DNA of 64,000 nucleotides from Bacteroides stercoris ATCC 43183 (GCF_025147325.1 NZ_CP102262.1:62001-126000); one strand, 5' to 3'. Counted from the stretch's first letter, positions 36,201 through 45,164 are shown. Translations and numbers: made by a program. Notes: generated from the sequence alone by a model not told the origin.

Positions 36201-36695
36201 TTCGTCCGCCACGCTATCCACAGGCAGTACATACAGATAATCCGTATCGGCATACTGAAAATTGACGCGCATACGCCGTACACGCTCCTTTGCCAGGGGA
36301 GCTGGAATGTACGTGGCATCAGCCTGCGGAAAGAGACGATACAGGTCTGCCGGAATATCTTCACCGGTTATACGTTTCACAAAGAAAGATACTGTCTTGG
36401 CATCACGCAGCAGTTTTTCGCGTGAAGGCTCTGCCTGGCGATTAAGGACGGCATTAGAGGCAAGCCGGAAAGTATGCAGGCGATTTTGCTCTGCAACGGT
36501 CAGCCCCAGCTTGGAAGATACAAAATTGATACGGGCGGCAAGGTCGGTCATTTGCAGACTGCTATCCGTCATTTGCGTACGGCATAAATGCTCAAGCAGT
36601 TCCCGCAATTGACGGTAAGCGGTTCCCAAAGAAGAGTCATCTGCACGACAGACTTCCCGCAGTAAATAAAAATATTCCTCTATTTCAGCATTCAT
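33273..36695 (-). CDS. Dna2-like superfamily 1 helicase with PD-(D/E)XK nuclease domain
   Basis: This large protein (1140 residues) joins a nuclease to an SF1B helicase. The N-terminal half contains a RecB/Cas4-type nuclease motif: LDYMQRD with Asp353, then Glu364-x-Lys366 (FIEMKSGK). The C-terminal half has Walker A GPPGTGKTSRAL (Lys716), Walker B DEATQ, IGDHKQLPAVV, VDTVERFQGSERDV and the last helicase motif LNVALTRARKQM. The order nuclease-then-helicase and these motifs resemble eukaryotic Dna2 and bacterial AAA_11/AAA_12 proteins. Probable role: end or flap processing in DNA repair, inferred only. It overlaps the tatC stop by four bases and is probably translated with it. It could also have a role in defence, but no companion defence gene is visible. 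Confidence 0.88.
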   Translation of the reverse strand: MNAEIEEYFYLLREVCRADDSSLGTAYRQLRELLEHLCRTQMTDSSLQMTDLAARINFVSSKLGLTVAEQNRLHTFRLASNAVLNRQAEPSREKLLRDAKTVSFFVKRITGEDIPADLYRLFPQADATYIPAPLAKERVRRMRVNFQYADTDYLYVLPVDSVADEPLRVRYNVPQINDEFAETCGLLWRHAQINLLDVAVDEAGVLTPSFIILEPDYLLDISSLAECFREYGHHPANYMLARLQMPDNTRPLLLGNIANLFLDEWIHAESEPDYLECMKKAFRSYPIELAACADLRDREKEREFFADCKRHFDNIRQTVTDTFRASGYELDKTDAVLEPSYICEALGLQGRLDYMQRDMSSFIEMKSGKADEYAIRGKVEPKENNRVQMLLYQAVLEYAMGKEHHRVKPYLLYTRYPLLYPARPSWAMLRRVMDVRNRIVANEYGIQLRNSLQYTAERLRDIAPGTLNERQLDNTLWKRYLYPSIDAVTQKIHALSPLEQSYFYALYNFITKELYTSKSGDVEYEGRTGASALWLATLEEKSENGEILYDLAIRQNCAADIHKPYLLLKRTHTDIDTLPNFRQGDAIVLYERNVSEDNVTNKMVFKGNIEEISDCNIRIRLRAAQQNVRVLPMESRYAIEHDYMDTSFRCMYWGLSAFLSATKDRRDLLLNQRKPEFDTALNGAISAAADDFVRITLKAQAAKDYFLLVGPPGTGKTSRALRSMVEAFYREGKEILLLSYTNRAVDEICKMLTAITPEVDFIRIGSELSCDGVYRPHLIENVLESCSTRREVQERMARCRIFVGTVATLSAKTELFRLKTFDVALIDEATQILEPQLLGLLCMRGVTGGNAIGKFVLIGDHKQLPAVVLQSSEQSEIQDEGLRGIGLHNLKDSLFERLYRNAIRQQAVGGRQTSAFNSRFSAFNSLDMLCRQGRMNVEVAAFPNRAFYGGLLQPVGLEHQTGVLKLSPQLSADEFAALLTRRVAFLPSVPEPPMQSAKMNRSEAKIVAGLAAAVYRQYTFAEGCFSAASTLGVITPYRSQIALIKKEIEALGIPALNEILVDTVERFQGSERDVIIYSFCVNRLSQLRFLANLTEENGIRIDRKLNVALTRARKQMFIIGVRQLLEQNPIYAQLLKSCDS

Positions 36696-37516
36696 CTCTC
36701 TCCGGTCTCTATAATCTCCTCGGTTTCATCCGCTTTCTTGTCCTTAATCATCAGGATACTCATTTCATAAAGAAGATAGAGCGGAACGGCAACGACGGTC
36801 AGTGTAAACGGGTCGCCAGTGGGAGTTATGACAGCGGCAACAATAACAATGATAACCACTGCATGGCGACGATACTTCCGCAGGAATGTCTTATGCACCA
36901 ACCCCAGCAACGAAAGCAACCACGTTACCAACGGAAGTTCAAAAGCAAGTCCCATGCAGAGTACCAGCATCATAAAATTGTCGATGTACGAATTGAGAGA
37001 AATCTGGTTCTCTATCGTTGCGCTAAGCTGGTAAGTGGATAGAAAACGTAAGGTCAGCGGATATACCATAAAGTAACCCAGCAACACTCCTACAAAAAAC
37101 ATCACCGTACCCAGACCGAGTGCTTTCCGTACCCCTTTGCGCTCGTTGGGATAGAGTGCGGGACTGACAAACCGCCATATCTCGAAGAATACATATGGCG
37201 CAGCCGTCACCACCGACATCCAAAATGCTGTAGATATATGGATGAAAAACGGTGCGGCCAGATTAATATTTATCAATTTTATCTGGAACTCCTGCGTAAA
37301 GAATTCGTCATGCAAGTCAAATACTTCACCGATATAACGCAGCAAATCATAAAAGATGAAATCATTATGGCAAGGAGCCAGCACTACATTATCAAACAGA
37401 TAAGGCATCGCAATGAAATAACCCACAGCCAACACAAACCATACACCAAGAATGCGGAACAGCACCCGGCGCAGTTCGTCCAAATGATCCCAGAAGGTTA
37501 ACTCTTTATCTGCCAT
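36692..37516 (-). CDS. tatC: Sec-independent protein translocase TatC
   Basis: This is the receptor subunit of the twin-arginine pathway that exports folded proteins: six membrane helices, 274 residues. The start at 37516 (MADKELTFWDHLDELR) is chosen because TatC proteins begin with this short cytoplasmic stretch; upstream in-frame starts add hydrophobic residues with no family match. Typical blocks are FWDHLDELRRVLFR, FEIWRFVSPALYPNERKGVRK and AVITPTGDPFTLTVVAVPLYLLYE. It sits 77 bases after tatA on the same strand and overlaps the helicase gene by four bases. Confidence 0.95.
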   Translation of the reverse strand: MADKELTFWDHLDELRRVLFRILGVWFVLAVGYFIAMPYLFDNVVLAPCHNDFIFYDLLRYIGEVFDLHDEFFTQEFQIKLININLAAPFFIHISTAFWMSVVTAAPYVFFEIWRFVSPALYPNERKGVRKALGLGTVMFFVGVLLGYFMVYPLTLRFLSTYQLSATIENQISLNSYIDNFMMLVLCMGLAFELPLVTWLLSLLGLVHKTFLRKYRRHAVVIIVIVAAVITPTGDPFTLTVVAVPLYLLYEMSILMIKDKKADETEEIIETGER

Positions 37517-37593
37517 AAACATAAACAGCGATAGAGTGACAAGGCGGTAAAACAACAAGGTAACGGGACGACAACAACCGCTTCATCACCTTA

Positions 37594-37809
37594 TTACTTA
37601 TTATCTACAGGTTTGTCCACCTCTTCCTTTGCTTTATTGATTTCGTCTTTAGCCTCGTTTACCCCTTCTTTGAAACTCTTTACGCCTTTTCCCAAACCGC
37701 GCATCAGTTCAGGAATTTTCTTACCGCCAAACAGCAGCAAGATAACCAATGCGATGATAATCCATTCGGAACCGCTGGGCAAGAAACCTAATAAAAGTAA
37801 GTTTGTCAT
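37594..37809 (-). CDS. tatA: Sec-independent protein translocase TatA
   Basis: This is the pore-forming subunit of the twin-arginine system: one N-terminal membrane helix ([18 protein letters not shown]), then the hinge and an amphipathic helix ([17 protein letters not shown]) and a charged tail. Length is 71 residues from the ATG at 37809; an ATG two codons upstream (37815) is equally possible. No separate tatB is visible, so this is a TatA/TatC minimal system as in many Bacteroidetes. Confidence 0.93.
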   Translation of the reverse strand: MTNLLLLGFLPSGSEWIIIALVILLLFGGKKIPELMRGLGKGVKSFKEGVNEAKDEINKAKEEVDKPVDNK

Positions 37810-37834
37810 AATCATATCGGATTAAATTTGATTG

Positions 37835-37842
37835 CAAAGATA
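37835..37842 (-). promoter_or_regulatory. -7 box of the tatA-tatC-helicase operon
   Basis: TATCTTTG on the minus strand is a perfect TAnnTTTG match, 25 bases before the tatA ATG at 37809. Confidence 0.6.
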
Positions 37843-37854
37843 AGAAGATTTATG

Positions 37855-37903
37855 AAGTACGAAGCACGAAATACAAAGTATAAAGTATAAAATATGAAGT
37901 ATA
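37855..37903. repeat. Seven tandem degenerate heptamers between murF-alr and tatA
   Basis: Seven 7-bp units follow each other without gaps: AAGTACG, AAGCACG, AAATACA, AAGTATA twice, AAATATG, AAGTATA. A short complementary stretch (CATACTTTACG) follows at 37907-37917. The array lies between the murF-alr stop and the tatA promoter. Confidence 0.85.
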
Positions 37904-37930
37904 ATCCATACTTTACGCCTTGTCATCTTC

Positions 37931-40462
37931 TCAATCCTGATAATACACCCTCTTCACACGTGTCGAAACATTTGTAAGCACTTCGTAGGGAATTGTCCCG
38001 AGCACATCGGAGAGGACGGTTATAGGAAGATGATCTCCGAAAATCTCAACGCTGTCGCCTTCTTTGCAATCAATGTCAGTAACATCAATCATACAAACAT
38101 CCATACAGATATTACCCACATAAGGAGCACGCTGTCCGTTCACCAGGCAATAGGCGTGTCCATTGCCCAAGTGACGGTTCAACCCGTCGGCATAGCCGAT
38201 AGGAATGGCAGCAATACGTGAAGGACGCGTCAAATGTCCCTTGCGGCTATATCCCACCGTATCTTCTTCGGGCACATCACGAATCTGCAGGATGGTAGTC
38301 TTTAACGTACTGACGTTATGCATTATAGAATTATCTATCGGACTGATGCCATACAATCCGATTCCCAACCGCACCATATCAAACTGTGCTCCCGGAAAGC
38401 GCTCTATACCGGCCGAATTACAGATATGACGAAGTATCTTATACGGAAACGCCTCCTGCAGCAGCATGGAAGCCTTTTCAAAAGTTTCTATCTGTTTACG
38501 CGTAAAAGCATCGAACTGCTGAGCGTCGCTTCCTACAAAATGAGAGAATACCGAACGGGGAATAACCGCATTCTGTCCTTTCAGACGTTCTATGAGCCGG
38601 GGCATGTCTTCCGGAGCAAACCCCAACCGGTGCATGCCGGTATCCAGTTTCACATGAATGGGGAAATTGGTGATACCTTCTTTCTCAGCTTCTTTAATCA
38701 GCGCATCCAACAAATGGAAACTGTAAACTTCCGGTTCCAGTTTATAGTCGAACATCGTCTTGAATGCCGTCATCTCTGGATTCATAATGATAATGCTTGC
38801 CGTAATGCCCGCTTTACGTAAATCCGACCCTTCATCGGCAACAGCAACAGCCAGATAATCCACATGATGTTCCTGCAAAGTTCTGGCTATTTCATACGAA
38901 CCTGCGCCATAGGCGGAAGCCTTCACCATACACACCATTTTGGTTTCAGGTTTTAGCTTGCCGCGATAATGATTCAGATTAGCGATCATTGCACCGAGAT
39001 TTACCTCCAATATCGTTTCGTGCACTTTCTTCTCCAAGGCTTCCGTCAACGCATCGAAACCGAACTTACGCGCCCCTTTAATCAGAATTATTTCATTCTC
39101 CAGTCGGAGTTCTCCCCGGCCAATGGCTTCAATCAGCGTAGCCGTATCCGGATAAAAAGCCTTCTCGATGCTAAACCGTGCGGCACATGAAGATATTTCA
39201 TTTCCCACACCGATTATGCGCTCTATTCCCCGGCTGTTTACCAACTGTGCCACCTGACGGTAGAGAGTCGGCGTATTCTGTCCCGTCTCCAATATATCCG
39301 AAAGGATAAGCGTCCGCTTCAGACCCTTACTCTGCGAGCGACGGTACAGAAAATCAAGCGCTATATCCAACGAACCGAGATCAGAGTTATAACTGTCATT
39401 TATCAGCAGGCATCCGTTTTTGCCTTCCTTTACTTCCAAACGCATTGCTACCGGTTCCAGCTTTGCCATGCGTTCCGTTATCTGTTCGGCAGGAAGCATC
39501 AGATACAGGCAGGCCGCCAGGCAGTTCAGCGAATTTTCAATAGAAGCATCATCTATAAAAGGCAATGTAAACGTATTGTCCATATCCAAATAACGATAGG
39601 AAATAACTGTGGAATCTTCCTGTTTCTCCACTTTACTTATATATAACGGACGCTCCATATCTTTCCTGCTCCATGCTATTTCACGGGCGGCAAGCATGGA
39701 TTTACCCACACAATTGTTGATAAACTCGTCGTCACCATTATAAATCACCACATCGCAGTTCTTAAAGAGAGCCAGCTTCTCCATACATTTCTCCTGCAAA
39801 GAGAAGAAATTCTCCTGATGTGCGCCTCCTATATTTGTCAGGATACCGATTGTAGGTTTGATAATATTCTGTAAGGCACGCATTTCTCCCGGTTCCGAGA
39901 TACCGGCCTCCAATATGGCAAGCTCCGTTTGTTCACTCATCTGCCACACGGACAAAGGTACGCCTATCTGGGAATTGTAGCTGCGGGGAGAGCGTGTTAT
40001 CATCCGTTCGGGACTCAGCAACTGATGCAGCCACTCTTTCACAATGGTTTTTCCGTTGCTGCCTGTAATGCCGATAACAGGAATCTGAAACCGGTCCCGA
40101 TGTTGCTCTGCCAGTTTCTGCAAGGCTTTCAACGGGTTGGGAACGACCAGTAAGTTGAAAGCCGGCTGCATCGCAGCAGTATCCACAGTTTCCTGCCGTA
40201 CGGCGTCTTCAACTTTTGGTTCTCCGATTCCAACCTCATTCAGCCTCTCTTCGCTGACCACAAAATTACGTACGCCGCGCGCATACAAATCACGGATATA
40301 ACGGGTACCGTCATTCCGCTTTGTAGGCAAGGCAAAAAACAATGTTTCTTCGGGAAAACTCAGGGAACGGCTGTCTGTAAGCAACCAGTCGATAGCGGCA
40401 GGCCTATCCCCTATCCGCCGCGCACCGATGATGCGAGCTATATCTTCAATCGTGTATGACAT
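37931..40462 (-). CDS. murF: MurF - alanine racemase fusion
   Basis: This bifunctional cytoplasmic enzyme of cell-wall synthesis has 843 residues. Residues ~1-455 are MurF, which joins D-Ala-D-Ala to the UDP-MurNAc-tripeptide; its ATP loop is GITGSNGKT (Lys138), followed by EAGISEPGEM and the C-terminal LINDSYNSDLGS. Residues ~475-843 are a PLP-dependent alanine racemase that makes D-alanine; the PLP lysine is Lys514 in MVKASAYGAG, with HVKLDTGMHRLGF and VRLGIGLYGI. The fusion is a known arrangement in Bacteroidetes. The gene overlaps the upstream GSCFA gene by 25 bases, showing one transcript. Confidence 0.95.
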   Translation of the reverse strand: MSYTIEDIARIIGARRIGDRPAAIDWLLTDSRSLSFPEETLFFALPTKRNDGTRYIRDLYARGVRNFVVSEERLNEVGIGEPKVEDAVRQETVDTAAMQPAFNLLVVPNPLKALQKLAEQHRDRFQIPVIGITGSNGKTIVKEWLHQLLSPERMITRSPRSYNSQIGVPLSVWQMSEQTELAILEAGISEPGEMRALQNIIKPTIGILTNIGGAHQENFFSLQEKCMEKLALFKNCDVVIYNGDDEFINNCVGKSMLAAREIAWSRKDMERPLYISKVEKQEDSTVISYRYLDMDNTFTLPFIDDASIENSLNCLAACLYLMLPAEQITERMAKLEPVAMRLEVKEGKNGCLLINDSYNSDLGSLDIALDFLYRRSQSKGLKRTLILSDILETGQNTPTLYRQVAQLVNSRGIERIIGVGNEISSCAARFSIEKAFYPDTATLIEAIGRGELRLENEIILIKGARKFGFDALTEALEKKVHETILEVNLGAMIANLNHYRGKLKPETKMVCMVKASAYGAGSYEIARTLQEHHVDYLAVAVADEGSDLRKAGITASIIIMNPEMTAFKTMFDYKLEPEVYSFHLLDALIKEAEKEGITNFPIHVKLDTGMHRLGFAPEDMPRLIERLKGQNAVIPRSVFSHFVGSDAQQFDAFTRKQIETFEKASMLLQEAFPYKILRHICNSAGIERFPGAQFDMVRLGIGLYGISPIDNSIMHNVSTLKTTILQIRDVPEEDTVGYSRKGHLTRPSRIAAIPIGYADGLNRHLGNGHAYCLVNGQRAPYVGNICMDVCMIDVTDIDCKEGDSVEIFGDHLPITVLSDVLGTIPYEVLTNVSTRVKRVYYQD

Positions 40463-41427
40463 AATTCTCTTTCCTTTTGGAAGTCTAAGTACGGGTATTT
40501 TCCGTTAAGTCGGTCTATTTTTAACACAATTTGTCCTAAAAAACGCTTATACTCCTCAGAGCCGGGATGAAAGGGCTTGTGTGCCAATGCCCTACGTATA
40601 TTTTCACTTTCTTCTATGATCTGTAACGTCTCCGGCGAAAAACAGGCGGACGAGAAGCGTTCCCACACATACTGCGCCGCCACTTCGGAAGGATGCACCA
40701 TATCTTCAGCGTAGAAGCGGTAATCCCGCAATTCATCCAAAACCAATTCATAGGCGGGAAAATAGAATACATTCTCCGGAAAAGCAGCTTGCAGTCTGTC
40801 TACAGCCAGCAGCAAGACGGACTTACTGAGCTGATTGGCATGCATGCCTTCGCGTACATGGCGGATAGGGCTGACGGTAAATATCACTTTCAATCCGGAG
40901 TTGCGCGCCAGCAGCCCCGATAGCAGCGAAACATAGTCCGACACAATTTCATCTACTGTCAGCCGCCTGCGGGTAAACTCCTTCTCGGACAGCTTATGGC
41001 AGTTGCCCACGATACGCCCCGTATTTTTTTGTTCGTACACCCAGGACGTGCCGAAAGTCAGTAGCAAACACGCCGAACGGAAAATCTGTTCGTGCGCACC
41101 GGCAATCCGTCCGTTGATTCTCTTCAACGTTTCGTCTGCCAACGGTGACGAGAAATCCCCGTGATGCATGGGACTATGCCAGCAATCGCGAAAGAAAAAC
41201 AGGTCTTCCTTACCATACACTTTCCCAAATACGATTTCACGCAAAGCGGCGGATATGGACAGAGGGTTATAAAGTACGCCGTAAGGATTGACATCGCAGG
41301 AAAATTTCGCTTCGGTAAACCTTGCGCCCATATTGGCTGCAAAGCAGGAGCCCAGCAGCAGCAAGTGGTCCGTATGCCGCAAGCAAGGCAGATGGGCGGG
41401 AAGTTCGACAGGAGTAATGAAGTTCAT
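40438..41427 (-). CDS. GSCFA-domain protein
   Basis: This 329-residue protein is named for its motif, seen here as LLGSCFAANMG near residue 29. Other blocks are FRDCWHSPMHHGDFSSP, LLTFGTSWVYEQ and MVHPSEVAAQYVWERF. The GDS-like Ser and late His recall SGNH hydrolases, but the reaction is not established. There is no signal peptide, so it is predicted cytoplasmic. It is the first gene of a transcript with murF-alr (25-base overlap), which suggests a link to cell-wall synthesis. Confidence 0.85.
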   Translation of the reverse strand: MNFITPVELPAHLPCLRHTDHLLLLGSCFAANMGARFTEAKFSCDVNPYGVLYNPLSISAALREIVFGKVYGKEDLFFFRDCWHSPMHHGDFSSPLADETLKRINGRIAGAHEQIFRSACLLLTFGTSWVYEQKNTGRIVGNCHKLSEKEFTRRRLTVDEIVSDYVSLLSGLLARNSGLKVIFTVSPIRHVREGMHANQLSKSVLLLAVDRLQAAFPENVFYFPAYELVLDELRDYRFYAEDMVHPSEVAAQYVWERFSSACFSPETLQIIEESENIRRALAHKPFHPGSEEYKRFLGQIVLKIDRLNGKYPYLDFQKERELCHTRLKI

Positions 41428-41451
41428 ACGTAACTTAATTCAATGGGGCTG

Positions 41452-41459
41452 CAAAGATA
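41452..41459 (-). promoter_or_regulatory. -7 box of the GSCFA-murF-alr operon
   Basis: TATCTTTG on the minus strand, 24 bases before the GSCFA start codon. Confidence 0.6.
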
Positions 41460-41565
41460 CAAAGAAATACTGCAAAAACCGGAAAAGCACCTTCTAAAAA
41501 CCGCAAAGGACATGCTCCGTTGCTTCTTCAGGCAACTATACATATCCGCGTATGCAAGAACACCG

Positions 41566-41665
41566 TGTCTGACACCCGGGTGTCAGACATACCAAGACCC
41601 GGATGTCAGACATGCCAAGACCCGGGTGTCGGACATACCAAGACCCGGGTGTCGGACATATCCCG
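41566..41665. repeat. Array of four 23-bp dyad units upstream of dxs
   Basis: Four head-to-tail 23-bp units start at 41574, 41597, 41620 and 41643. Each has ACCCGG(G/A)TGTC, then (A/G)GACAT; the first three end (A/G)CCAAG and the last diverges. Each unit contains the dyad TGTC-R-GACA, and three contain ACCCGGGT. The left edge (41566-41589) is a perfect 24-bp palindrome made of TGTCTGACACCC and its complement. The array lies between the two divergent promoters, so it is not in either predicted transcript. Confidence 0.9.
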
Positions 41666-41805
41666 TACGCCAATCCGGTAAACTCGCTTCGCAAAGGGAA
41701 AGCATTTCTGTTAAAAGAGGCGAAAACGTCCGGACAAATTCCCGCAAAAGACAAGCGGCAAAACAAAAAACAGACAAAATGATACAGCCATCCGTTTTCT
41801 TTTGC

Positions 41806-41813
41806 TATTTTTG
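41806..41813 (+). promoter_or_regulatory. -7 box of dxs
   Basis: TATTTTTG matches TAnnTTTG, 25 bases before the ATG at 41838. Confidence 0.55.
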
Positions 41814-41837
41814 CATTTTGTAATCTTCAGTACAGTG

Positions 41838-43745
41838 ATGAAAACAGAGTCAACAACATATAACTTGCTAAATTCCATTTCTTATCCGGAGGATTTGCGC
41901 AAATTGAGCGTGGAACAACTTCCGGAGATATGTAAGGAATTAAGACAAGACATCATTCAGGAACTTTCTTGCAATCCGGGACACTTTGCTGCGAGTTTGG
42001 GTACGGTGGAACTGACCGTTGCGCTGCATTACGTCTACAACACTCCATACGACCGCATTGTATGGGATGTGGGGCATCAGGCTTACGGGCACAAAATGCT
42101 CACCGGACGTCGCGAGGCTTTCTGCACCAACCGCAAATTCAAAGGCATACGTCCTTTTCCCACTCCCGTAGAAAGCGATTATGACACCTTTGCCTGCGGA
42201 CATGCCTCCAATTCTATTTCGGCGGCTTTGGGTATGGCTGTCGCAGCAGCCAAGAAAGGAGAAAAAGACCGCCACGTAGTGGCCGTCATTGGCGACGGCA
42301 GCATGAGCGGAGGACTGGCTTTCGAAGGGTTGAACAACGCCTCATCCACCAACAACAACCTGTTGATTATCCTCAACGACAACGACATGGCGATAGACCG
42401 CAGCGTGGGTGGCATGAAGCAATATCTCTTCAACCTGACAACTTCCAACCGCTACAACCAGCTACGCTTCAAAGCATCCAAAATGCTGTTCAAAATGGGT
42501 GTGCTGAACGAGGACCGGCGCAAAGCGCTCATCCGCTTCTCCAACAGCCTGAAATCAATGGCAGCCCAACAACAGAACATCTTCGAGGGGATGAACATCC
42601 GTTATTTCGGTCCCATAAACGGACACGATGTGAAGAATCTTGCCCGCATCCTACGGGACATCAAGGACTTGAAAGGTCCTAAAATACTCCATCTGCACAC
42701 CGTAAAAGGCAAAGGCTTCGAACCTGCCGAAAAAGACCCGGGCATCTGGCATGCACCGGGCAGATTCGACCCCGAAACCGGAGAGCGCATCACCACCGAC
42801 ACCAGCAACCTGCCCCCTCTGTACCAAACCGTGTTCGGAGAGACGCTGGTAGAACTTGCAGAGAAAAATCCGAAGATAGTGGGAGTTACTCCTGCCATGC
42901 CCACAGGATGTTCCATGAACCTATTGATGAAGTCCATGCCCGACCGTGCATTCGATGTAGGCATTGCCGAAGGGCATGCAGCCACATTCTCCGGCGGCAT
43001 GGCAAAGGAAGGCATGCAACCTTTCTGCAACATCTACTCGTCTTTCATGCAGCGGGCATACGACAATGTGATACACGACATTGCCCTCCTGAGGCTGCCC
43101 GTTGTCCTTTGTCTGGACCGCGCCGGACTGGTGGGAGAGGATGGCCCGACACATCATGGCGTATACGACCTTGCCTACTTCCGCCCTATCCCGAACCTGA
43201 CCATATCCTCGCCCATGGACGAACATGAATTACGCCGCCTCATGTACACGGCACAACTGCCGGACAAAGGTCCGTTCGTTATCCGTTATCCCCGCGGACG
43301 AGGCGTACTGGTGGACTGGAAGTGTCCGCTCGAAGAAGTCCCCGTGGGCAAAGGGCGCAAACTGAAGGACGGAAAGGATATTGCCGTCATCACCATCGGA
43401 CCGATAGGAAATACTGCCGCACGCGCCATCGAACGGGCAGAAGCGGAAAAAGGGCTCTCCATAGCCCATTACGACCTGCGCTTCCTCAAACCGCTGGACG
43501 AGGCATTGCTGCATGAAGCAGGACGTAACTTCAAGCGCATCGTCACCATAGAGGACGGCACACGGAAGGGAGGTATGGGAAGCGCCGTGCTGGAATTCAT
43601 GGCAGACAACAACTATACCCCGCACGTCGAGCGCATCGGTGTACCCGACGCATTCATAGAACATGGTACGGTACAGGAGCTGCACCGGCTGTGCGGAATG
43701 GACGAAGAAGGAATCTATAATATATTAATTAAGAATGAGGAATGA
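41838..43745 (+). CDS. dxs: 1-deoxy-D-xylulose-5-phosphate synthase
   Basis: First enzyme of the non-mevalonate isoprenoid pathway: it joins pyruvate and glyceraldehyde 3-phosphate with thiamine diphosphate. The start at 41838 ([14 protein letters not shown]) sits just after the promoter; the ATG at 41802 lies before it. Visible family motifs are [21 protein letters not shown], the ThDP-binding [25 protein letters not shown], the catalytic-half motif [17 protein letters not shown] and [15 protein letters not shown]. It has 635 residues, as usual. The last codons and the stop lie inside a heptamer repeat shared with the trkA leader. Confidence 0.97.
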   Translation: MKTESTTYNLLNSISYPEDLRKLSVEQLPEICKELRQDIIQELSCNPGHFAASLGTVELTVALHYVYNTPYDRIVWDVGHQAYGHKMLTGRREAFCTNRKFKGIRPFPTPVESDYDTFACGHASNSISAALGMAVAAAKKGEKDRHVVAVIGDGSMSGGLAFEGLNNASSTNNNLLIILNDNDMAIDRSVGGMKQYLFNLTTSNRYNQLRFKASKMLFKMGVLNEDRRKALIRFSNSLKSMAAQQQNIFEGMNIRYFGPINGHDVKNLARILRDIKDLKGPKILHLHTVKGKGFEPAEKDPGIWHAPGRFDPETGERITTDTSNLPPLYQTVFGETLVELAEKNPKIVGVTPAMPTGCSMNLLMKSMPDRAFDVGIAEGHAATFSGGMAKEGMQPFCNIYSSFMQRAYDNVIHDIALLRLPVVLCLDRAGLVGEDGPTHHGVYDLAYFRPIPNLTISSPMDEHELRRLMYTAQLPDKGPFVIRYPRGRGVLVDWKCPLEEVPVGKGRKLKDGKDIAVITIGPIGNTAARAIERAEAEKGLSIAHYDLRFLKPLDEALLHEAGRNFKRIVTIEDGTRKGGMGSAVLEFMADNNYTPHVERIGVPDAFIEHGTVQELHRLCGMDEEGIYNILIKNEE

Positions 43746-43811
43746 TGAATGAAGAACCGGGTTGCATTATGCAAGCCTCCGTACTTCATTCCTGATTCTT
43801 TATTCTTCATT
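43733..43811. repeat. Inverted heptamer arrays between dxs and trkA
   Basis: The left arm (43733-43753) is GAATGAG, GAATGAT, GAATGAA. The right arm (43784-43811) is CTTCATT, CCTGATT, CTTTATT, CTTCATT, the reverse-complement type. Between them is a GC-richer core with the near-palindrome TTGCATTATGCAA. The left arm includes the dxs stop codon (43743-43745). Confidence 0.85.
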
Positions 43812-43823
43812 TCTTAAAGCATT

Positions 43824-45164
43824 GTGAAAATAATCATTGCAGGTGCCGGTGCAGTAGGCACACATTTGGCCAAACTATTGTCGCGCGAGAAGCAAGACAT
43901 CATATTAATAGACGACAACGAAGAAAGGATGAGCACGCTCAGTTCCAACTTCGACCTGATGACCGTTAACGCCTCCCCCACTTCCATAAAAGGATTGAAA
44001 GAGGTGGGAGCGGGAGAGGCCGACCTGTTCATTGCCGTTACTCCCGACGAAAGCCGTAACATTACCGCCTGTATGCTTGCAACCAACCTGGGTGCGGTAA
44101 AAACCGTAGGGCGCATTGACAATTACGAATATCTGCTGCCCAAAAACAAGGAATTTTTCCAGAAGTTAGGAGTAGATTCGCTTATCTACCCGGAAATGCT
44201 TGCGGCAAAAGAGATTGTATCTTCCATCCGTATGAGCTGGGTACGCCAATGGTGGGAATTTTGCGGGGGCGCATTGATTCTGATAGGCGCCAAGATGCGC
44301 GAAAAAGCAGAAATCCTGAACATCCCCCTGCATCAGTTGGGCGGACCGGAATTGCCTTATCATGTGGTGGCCATCAAGCGCGGTAACGAAACACTGATTC
44401 CCCGCGGCGATGATGTTGTGAAACTGCATGATATTGTTTATTTCACGACCACCCGCAAATTCGTACCATACATCCGCAAGATAGCAGGCAAAGAAGATTA
44501 TGCCGACGTACGCAATGTCATGATTATGGGTGGAAGCCGCATCGCCGTACGTACCGCACAATATGTCCCCGACTATATGCAGGTGAAAATCGTGGACAAC
44601 GACCTGAACCGCTGTAACCGTCTGACCGAACTGCTGGATGACAAGACAATGATTATCAACGGCGACGGACGGGATATGGACCTGCTCATAGAAGAAGGAT
44701 TGAAGAATACCGAAGCCTTTGTGGCACTGACCGGGAACTCGGAAACAAACATTCTTGCCTGTCTGGCGGCAAAACGCATGGGTGTAAGAAAAACCGTAGC
44801 CGAAGTAGAAAATATCGACTATATAGGCATGGCTGAAAGCCTCGACATCGGCACGGTTATCAACAAGAAGATGATTGCCGCCAGCCATATCTACCAGATG
44901 ATGCTGGATGCCGATGTAAGCAACGTAAAATGCCTCACCTTTGCCAATGCCGATGTAGCGGAATTTACCGTCAAGGCAGGTTCAAAGATAACCAAACATC
45001 CGGTGAAAGACCTCGGCCTGCCCAAAGGGACAACCATCGGCGGACTGATACGCAACGGCGAGGGTGTGGTAGTTATGGGTAACACGCAAATACAGCCCGG
45101 CGACCACGTGGTGGTATTCTGCCTGAACATGATGATTAAGAAAATCGAAAAATACTTTAATTAA
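43824..45164 (+). CDS. trkA: Trk potassium uptake regulator TrkA
   Basis: This cytoplasmic NAD-binding gating protein of the Trk potassium channel starts with GTG at 43824. Two tandem RCK modules are visible: the first Rossmann motif IIIAGAGAVGTHLAKLL with DLMTVNAS, the second MIMGGSRIAVRTAQYV (~residue 230) with IINGDGRD and NILACLAAKRMG. Each is followed by a TrkA-C domain. It has 446 residues, the usual length. It lies directly before trkH on the same strand. Confidence 0.95.
   Translation: MKIIIAGAGAVGTHLAKLLSREKQDIILIDDNEERMSTLSSNFDLMTVNASPTSIKGLKEVGAGEADLFIAVTPDESRNITACMLATNLGAVKTVGRIDNYEYLLPKNKEFFQKLGVDSLIYPEMLAAKEIVSSIRMSWVRQWWEFCGGALILIGAKMREKAEILNIPLHQLGGPELPYHVVAIKRGNETLIPRGDDVVKLHDIVYFTTTRKFVPYIRKIAGKEDYADVRNVMIMGGSRIAVRTAQYVPDYMQVKIVDNDLNRCNRLTELLDDKTMIINGDGRDMDLLIEEGLKNTEAFVALTGNSETNILACLAAKRMGVRKTVAEVENIDYIGMAESLDIGTVINKKMIAASHIYQMMLDADVSNVKCLTFANADVAEFTVKAGSKITKHPVKDLGLPKGTTIGGLIRNGEGVVVMGNTQIQPGDHVVVFCLNMMIKKIEKYFN

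Larger units (their letters stand above)
41428..41837. other. Spacer between divergent GSCFA and dxs genes
   Basis: About 410 bases with no convincing gene; short frames across it are low-complexity translations of the repeat. It holds the GSCFA -7 box (41452-41459), a 23-bp tandem array (41566-41665) and the dxs -7 box (41806-41813). Confidence 0.7.

Noticed and set aside
41536..41777. Minus-strand frames across the 23-bp array upstream of dxs
   Set aside because: The translation only repeats PGxxMSDxRV-like units because the DNA repeats; no start context or homology.
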